Origin: Photobacterium proteolyticum
GTDB lineage: Bacteria; Pseudomonadota; Gammaproteobacteria; Enterobacterales; Vibrionaceae
DNA length: 64,000 bases
Assembly: GCF_001939735.1 (NCBI RefSeq)
Contig: NZ_MJIL01000095.1
Coordinates: forward strand, 246,914-310,913
Reading direction: 5' to 3'
Shown: positions 60,888 through 64,000 of the stretch, one piece after another
How positions within the stretch are numbered: position 1 is the stretch's first letter
Layout of the letters: each line of letters begins with the position of its first letter
The notes under the pieces: generated by a model
What the model was told of the DNA's origin: nothing
Database searches by the model: none
What the model saw: only the letters and a program-made list of their open reading frames with translations
Position numbers and translations under genes: made by a program

Positions 60888-63767
60888 ATGACCGACATGA
60901 CTCTTCTAAATGCATTAAGTGACGATAAGGAATTCGCAGGTCGTCATAATGGCCCGGATTCAGCACAACAAAAAATCATGCTGGAAACTATCGGCGTTGC
61001 AAGCGTTGATCAGCTGATTGAAGAAACCGTCCCGGCGGCAATTCGCCTGCCAGAACCAATGAAGTTAGACCAGCCTCAAAGCGAAGCAGATATGCTTGCC
61101 AACCTAAAAGCCATGGCGAGCAAGAATATCATTAACCGCAGTTTTATCGGTCAGGGTTACTACAACACCTTAACGCCAAACGTTATTCTGCGTAACGTCC
61201 TGGAAAATCCAGGTTGGTACACAGCCTATACTCCTTACCAGCCAGAAATCTCTCAGGGCCGCCTTGAGTCACTTCTTAACTACCAGCAGATGATCATGGA
61301 TCTAACTGGTATGGAACTGGCTAATGCCTCATTGCTTGATGAAGCAACAGCAGCTGCCGAAGCAATGACCCTTTGTCAGCGTGCGGGTAAGAACAAGAGC
61401 AAAGCATTCTTTGTATCGAACGACCTGCACCCGCAGACTGTAGATGTCGTTCGTACTCGTGCCGGTTATATTGGCATTGAAATCATCACTGGCTCTATCG
61501 ACGAGCTGGACAACCACGACGTATTCGGCGCCCTGGTTCAGTACCCGGGCACCAGCGGTAACGTAGTCGATCTGACTGAAACTATCGAAAAAGCACACGC
61601 CAAGAAAACACTGGTTGCCGTTGCCTCTGATCTGCTTGCACTAACGCTTCTGAAATCACCTGGCGAAATGGGTGCCGACGTTGTTATCGGTAGTGCCCAG
61701 CGCTTCGGTGTACCGATGGGCTTCGGTGGTCCGCACGCGGGCTTCATGGCAACCAAAGACAAGCACAAGCGTACAATGCCAGGCCGCGTTATCGGCGTAT
61801 CGAAAGATTCCAAAGATAACCAAGCCCTGCGTATGGCAATGCAGACGCGTGAACAGCATATCCGTCGTGAAAAAGCGACGTCTAACATCTGTACCGCTCA
61901 GGCGCTTCTGGCAAACATGGCTGCATTCTATGCCCTTTACCACGGTCCGGAAGGCCTGCGTAAAATCGGCCGCCGTGTCCACCACCTAACAGCAATTCTT
62001 GCAGCTGGCCTGCGCAACTCTGGCATCGAACTGGCGCATGACACCTTCTTCGACACCATCACGCTAAACACTGGCAAGAAAACGAACGAGTTCTACAAAA
62101 AAGCACTCGATGCCGGCATCAACCTGCGTAAATATGACGTTCAGCTTGGTATCAGCATTGACGAAACCACCAAGGTTGAAGATATCGAAGAGTTGCTTGC
62201 TCTGTTCAGCGGTGATGCTCTAAAAGCATCCATGTTCACGGCTGATATCGCTTCAGACGAATTTGCAGCAATTCCAGAAAGCTGCCGTCGTACCAGCAAG
62301 TACCTGACGCACCCAGTATTTAGCGAGCACCATAGTGAAACGCAGATGATGCGTTACATGAAGAAGCTGGAAAACAAAGACTACTCACTTACTCACGGCA
62401 TGATCCCGCTAGGCAGCTGTACCATGAAGCTAAATGCTGCTGCTGAAATGATCCCTGTCACCTGGCCTGAGTTCGGTGCCCTGCACCCATTTGCTCCGGC
62501 TGATCAGGCGAAGGGGTATGCTGAGCTGGCCGAGAAGTTCTCTGAAATGCTGTGCTCGGTAACAGGCTACGATGCATTCTCGCTACAGCCTAACTCAGGT
62601 GCCCAGGGTGAGTACGCCGGTCTGATTGCAATCCAGCGTTACCACGAGTCTAACGGCGATTCACACCGTAACGTATGTTTGATCCCAAGCTCTGCACACG
62701 GCACTAACCCGGCCTCTGCTGCTATGGTATCGATGAAAGTAGTCGTTGTTGGCTGTGACGATCTGGGTAACATCGACGTTGAAGATCTGAAAGCGAAGAT
62801 TGAAAAACATCGCGACAACCTGTCGTGCATCATGATCACCTACCCTTCTACCCACGGTGTATACGAAGAAGCCGTTCAGGAAGTGTGTGAGCTGGTACAC
62901 GAAGCTGGCGGTCAGGTTTACCTTGACGGTGCCAACATGAACGCCCAGGTTGGTCTGACTAGCCCTGGCTTCATCGGCTCTGACGTTTCACACCTTAACC
63001 TGCACAAGACATTCTGTATCCCACACGGTGGTGGCGGTCCGGGCATGGGTCCTATCGGTGTTAAATCGCACCTGGCTCCGTTCCTGCCGGGTCACACAGA
63101 AAGCTCTGAAAGCGACAAGCCTCAGTACGCTGTATCAGCTGCTGAACTAGGTTCTGCTTCAATCCTGCCAATCTCATACGCTTACATTGCGATGATGGGT
63201 GAAGAAGGCCTCACTGAAGCCACTAAACTGGCTATCCTTGGCGCAAACTACGTGATGGAGCGTCTACGTCCGCACTACCCTGTTCTGTACCGCGGTACAC
63301 ACGGCCGTATTGCTCACGAATGTATTATCGACATCCGTCCAATCAAGGAAGCCTCTGGCATCTCTGAGGAAGACGTCGCGAAGCGTCTGATGGACTACGG
63401 CTTCCACGCGCCAACCATGTCATTCCCTGTTGCCGGTACACTGATGATCGAGCCAACAGAATCAGAAGACCTGGCTGAACTGGATCGCTTCTGTGATGCG
63501 ATGATCGCAATCCGCCACGAGATTGCCCGAGTTCAAGATGGCGAGTGGGATCTGGCAGACAACCCGCTAGTCCACGCACCACACACTCAGGCAGACTTGA
63601 TGGAAACCGAGTGGAACCGCAGCTACAGCCGCGAGCTAGGTTGCTTCCCGTCAAACCAGACCAAGGACGCCAAGTACTGGCCGACGGTTAACCGGGTTGA
63701 TAACGTATTTGGTGACCGTAACCTAGTATGTTCTTGCCCTGGTATTGAGAACTACATTGAAGACTAA
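60888..63767 (+). CDS. gcvP: Glycine dehydrogenase (decarboxylating), P protein
   Basis: PLP-dependent decarboxylase of 959 residues, the fused one-chain form. It decarboxylates glycine and loads the aminomethyl group on lipoyl-GcvH. The N half has SFIGQGYYNTLTPNVILRNVLENPGWYTAYTPYQPEISQGR and DEATAAAEAM; the C half has LNAAAEMIPVTWPEFG, PNSGAQGEYAGL, HGTNPASA, GANMNAQVGLTSPGFIGSDVSHLNLHKTFCIPHGGGGPG with the PLP Lys. Complete and undamaged. GGAAAG precedes the ATG. Confidence 0.97.
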   Translation: MTDMTLLNALSDDKEFAGRHNGPDSAQQKIMLETIGVASVDQLIEETVPAAIRLPEPMKLDQPQSEADMLANLKAMASKNIINRSFIGQGYYNTLTPNVILRNVLENPGWYTAYTPYQPEISQGRLESLLNYQQMIMDLTGMELANASLLDEATAAAEAMTLCQRAGKNKSKAFFVSNDLHPQTVDVVRTRAGYIGIEIITGSIDELDNHDVFGALVQYPGTSGNVVDLTETIEKAHAKKTLVAVASDLLALTLLKSPGEMGADVVIGSAQRFGVPMGFGGPHAGFMATKDKHKRTMPGRVIGVSKDSKDNQALRMAMQTREQHIRREKATSNICTAQALLANMAAFYALYHGPEGLRKIGRRVHHLTAILAAGLRNSGIELAHDTFFDTITLNTGKKTNEFYKKALDAGINLRKYDVQLGISIDETTKVEDIEELLALFSGDALKASMFTADIASDEFAAIPESCRRTSKYLTHPVFSEHHSETQMMRYMKKLENKDYSLTHGMIPLGSCTMKLNAAAEMIPVTWPEFGALHPFAPADQAKGYAELAEKFSEMLCSVTGYDAFSLQPNSGAQGEYAGLIAIQRYHESNGDSHRNVCLIPSSAHGTNPASAAMVSMKVVVVGCDDLGNIDVEDLKAKIEKHRDNLSCIMITYPSTHGVYEEAVQEVCELVHEAGGQVYLDGANMNAQVGLTSPGFIGSDVSHLNLHKTFCIPHGGGGPGMGPIGVKSHLAPFLPGHTESSESDKPQYAVSAAELGSASILPISYAYIAMMGEEGLTEATKLAILGANYVMERLRPHYPVLYRGTHGRIAHECIIDIRPIKEASGISEEDVAKRLMDYGFHAPTMSFPVAGTLMIEPTESEDLAELDRFCDAMIAIRHEIARVQDGEWDLADNPLVHAPHTQADLMETEWNRSYSRELGCFPSNQTKDAKYWPTVNRVDNVFGDRNLVCSCPGIENYIED

Positions 63768-63804
63768 TGCAGTCGTCTGTTTAAAATTTGGACAAACCTA
63801 ATAA

Positions 63805-63840
63805 AAAATGGACAAACTTCGGTTTGTCCATTTTCTTTCT
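63805..63840 (+). terminator. Terminator of the glyA-gcvH-gcvP set
   Basis: 13-bp arms (63805-63817, 63822-63834) closed by a C(TTCG)G tetraloop, with a T-rich tail TTTTCTTTCTC. A classic strong intrinsic terminator. Confidence 0.92.
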
Positions 63841-64000
63841 CTTATCACGAGAATCATTTGAAGATAGCCAATAACAGGATCGAGATGAATCTAATCTGAC
63901 GTGTTCTCTAAATCACTTCTGCCCGTGCGACCTGAAGTCGTATGAAGCGTTGTTCACCGCTTAATGAGTGAACCATCTGTATCACCAGATGAACCTATGA
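63841..64000. other. Window end, no recognised feature
   Basis: Past the gcvP terminator I see no ORF or RNA gene to the end of the window. A gene cut by the boundary cannot be excluded. Confidence 0.4.

Overview
The window reads as chromosomal DNA of a marine gammaproteobacterium of the Vibrionaceae, most likely Photobacterium or a close relative. This rests on gene content recalled from family knowledge, not on a database search: a LiuR-controlled branched-chain amino acid pathway, a VC0807-type membrane protein, CheV, a Pds (proteobacterial dedicated sortase) regulatory trio, a ToxR-like membrane regulator, and a glyA/gcvH/gcvP set facing gcvT across a cupin regulator. No rRNA, tRNA, CRISPR array, transposase or prophage was recognised.

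Layout. 1-3.0 kb: E1alpha (cut by the window edge), E1beta and E2 of a 2-oxo acid dehydrogenase. 3.1-8.8 kb: DEAD-box helicase, small hypothetical protein, DUF2238-like membrane protein, galE, lipoprotein hydrolase, Nudix hydrolase and a 35-residue membrane peptide. 8.9-24.2 kb: two divergent catabolic operons around the MerR-type regulator liuR. The leftward operon (thiolase, mmsA, acyl-CoA dehydrogenase, enoyl-CoA hydratase, 3-hydroxyisobutyryl-CoA hydrolase, mmsB, SDR) fits valine and isoleucine breakdown. The rightward one (liuR-A-B-C-D-E) is the leucine/isovalerate pathway. Two opposed LiuR-like operators lie between them. 24.3-38.2 kb: an accessory-looking, mostly AT-rich stretch with envelope proteins, a ToxR-like regulator divergent from an outer-membrane barrel protein, a phasin-like protein, a lipoxygenase, a methyltransferase, a secreted PAF-acetylhydrolase-like hydrolase, a decayed GNAT gene and small unknown genes. 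38.3-49 kb: VC0807-type protein, a CDGSH/glutamate-synthase fusion, an isochorismatase-like hydrolase, a DmsC-like anchor, nagA, and a 1383-residue formate dehydrogenase-like fusion. 49.8-55 kb: cheV, then pdsO and, divergently, pdsR-pdsS. 55-64 kb: small unknowns, gcvT and an XRE-cupin regulator to the left, glyA-gcvH-gcvP to the right.

How it fits together. The first half is mainly branched-chain amino acid and acyl-CoA catabolism: an E1/E2 pair that could feed it, then two dehydrogenase/hydratase arms under one regulator. The last 8 kb is a one-carbon module, glycine cleavage plus serine hydroxymethyltransferase. A 24-bp composite inverted-repeat motif occurs both upstream of gcvT and upstream of the XRE-cupin gene, and a PurR-type box lies upstream of glyA. 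The least ordinary items are the lipoxygenase, the Pds regulators with no sortase or sortase target beside them, the shared gcv/xre operator, the ToxR-like/barrel pair, and several very small membrane proteins.
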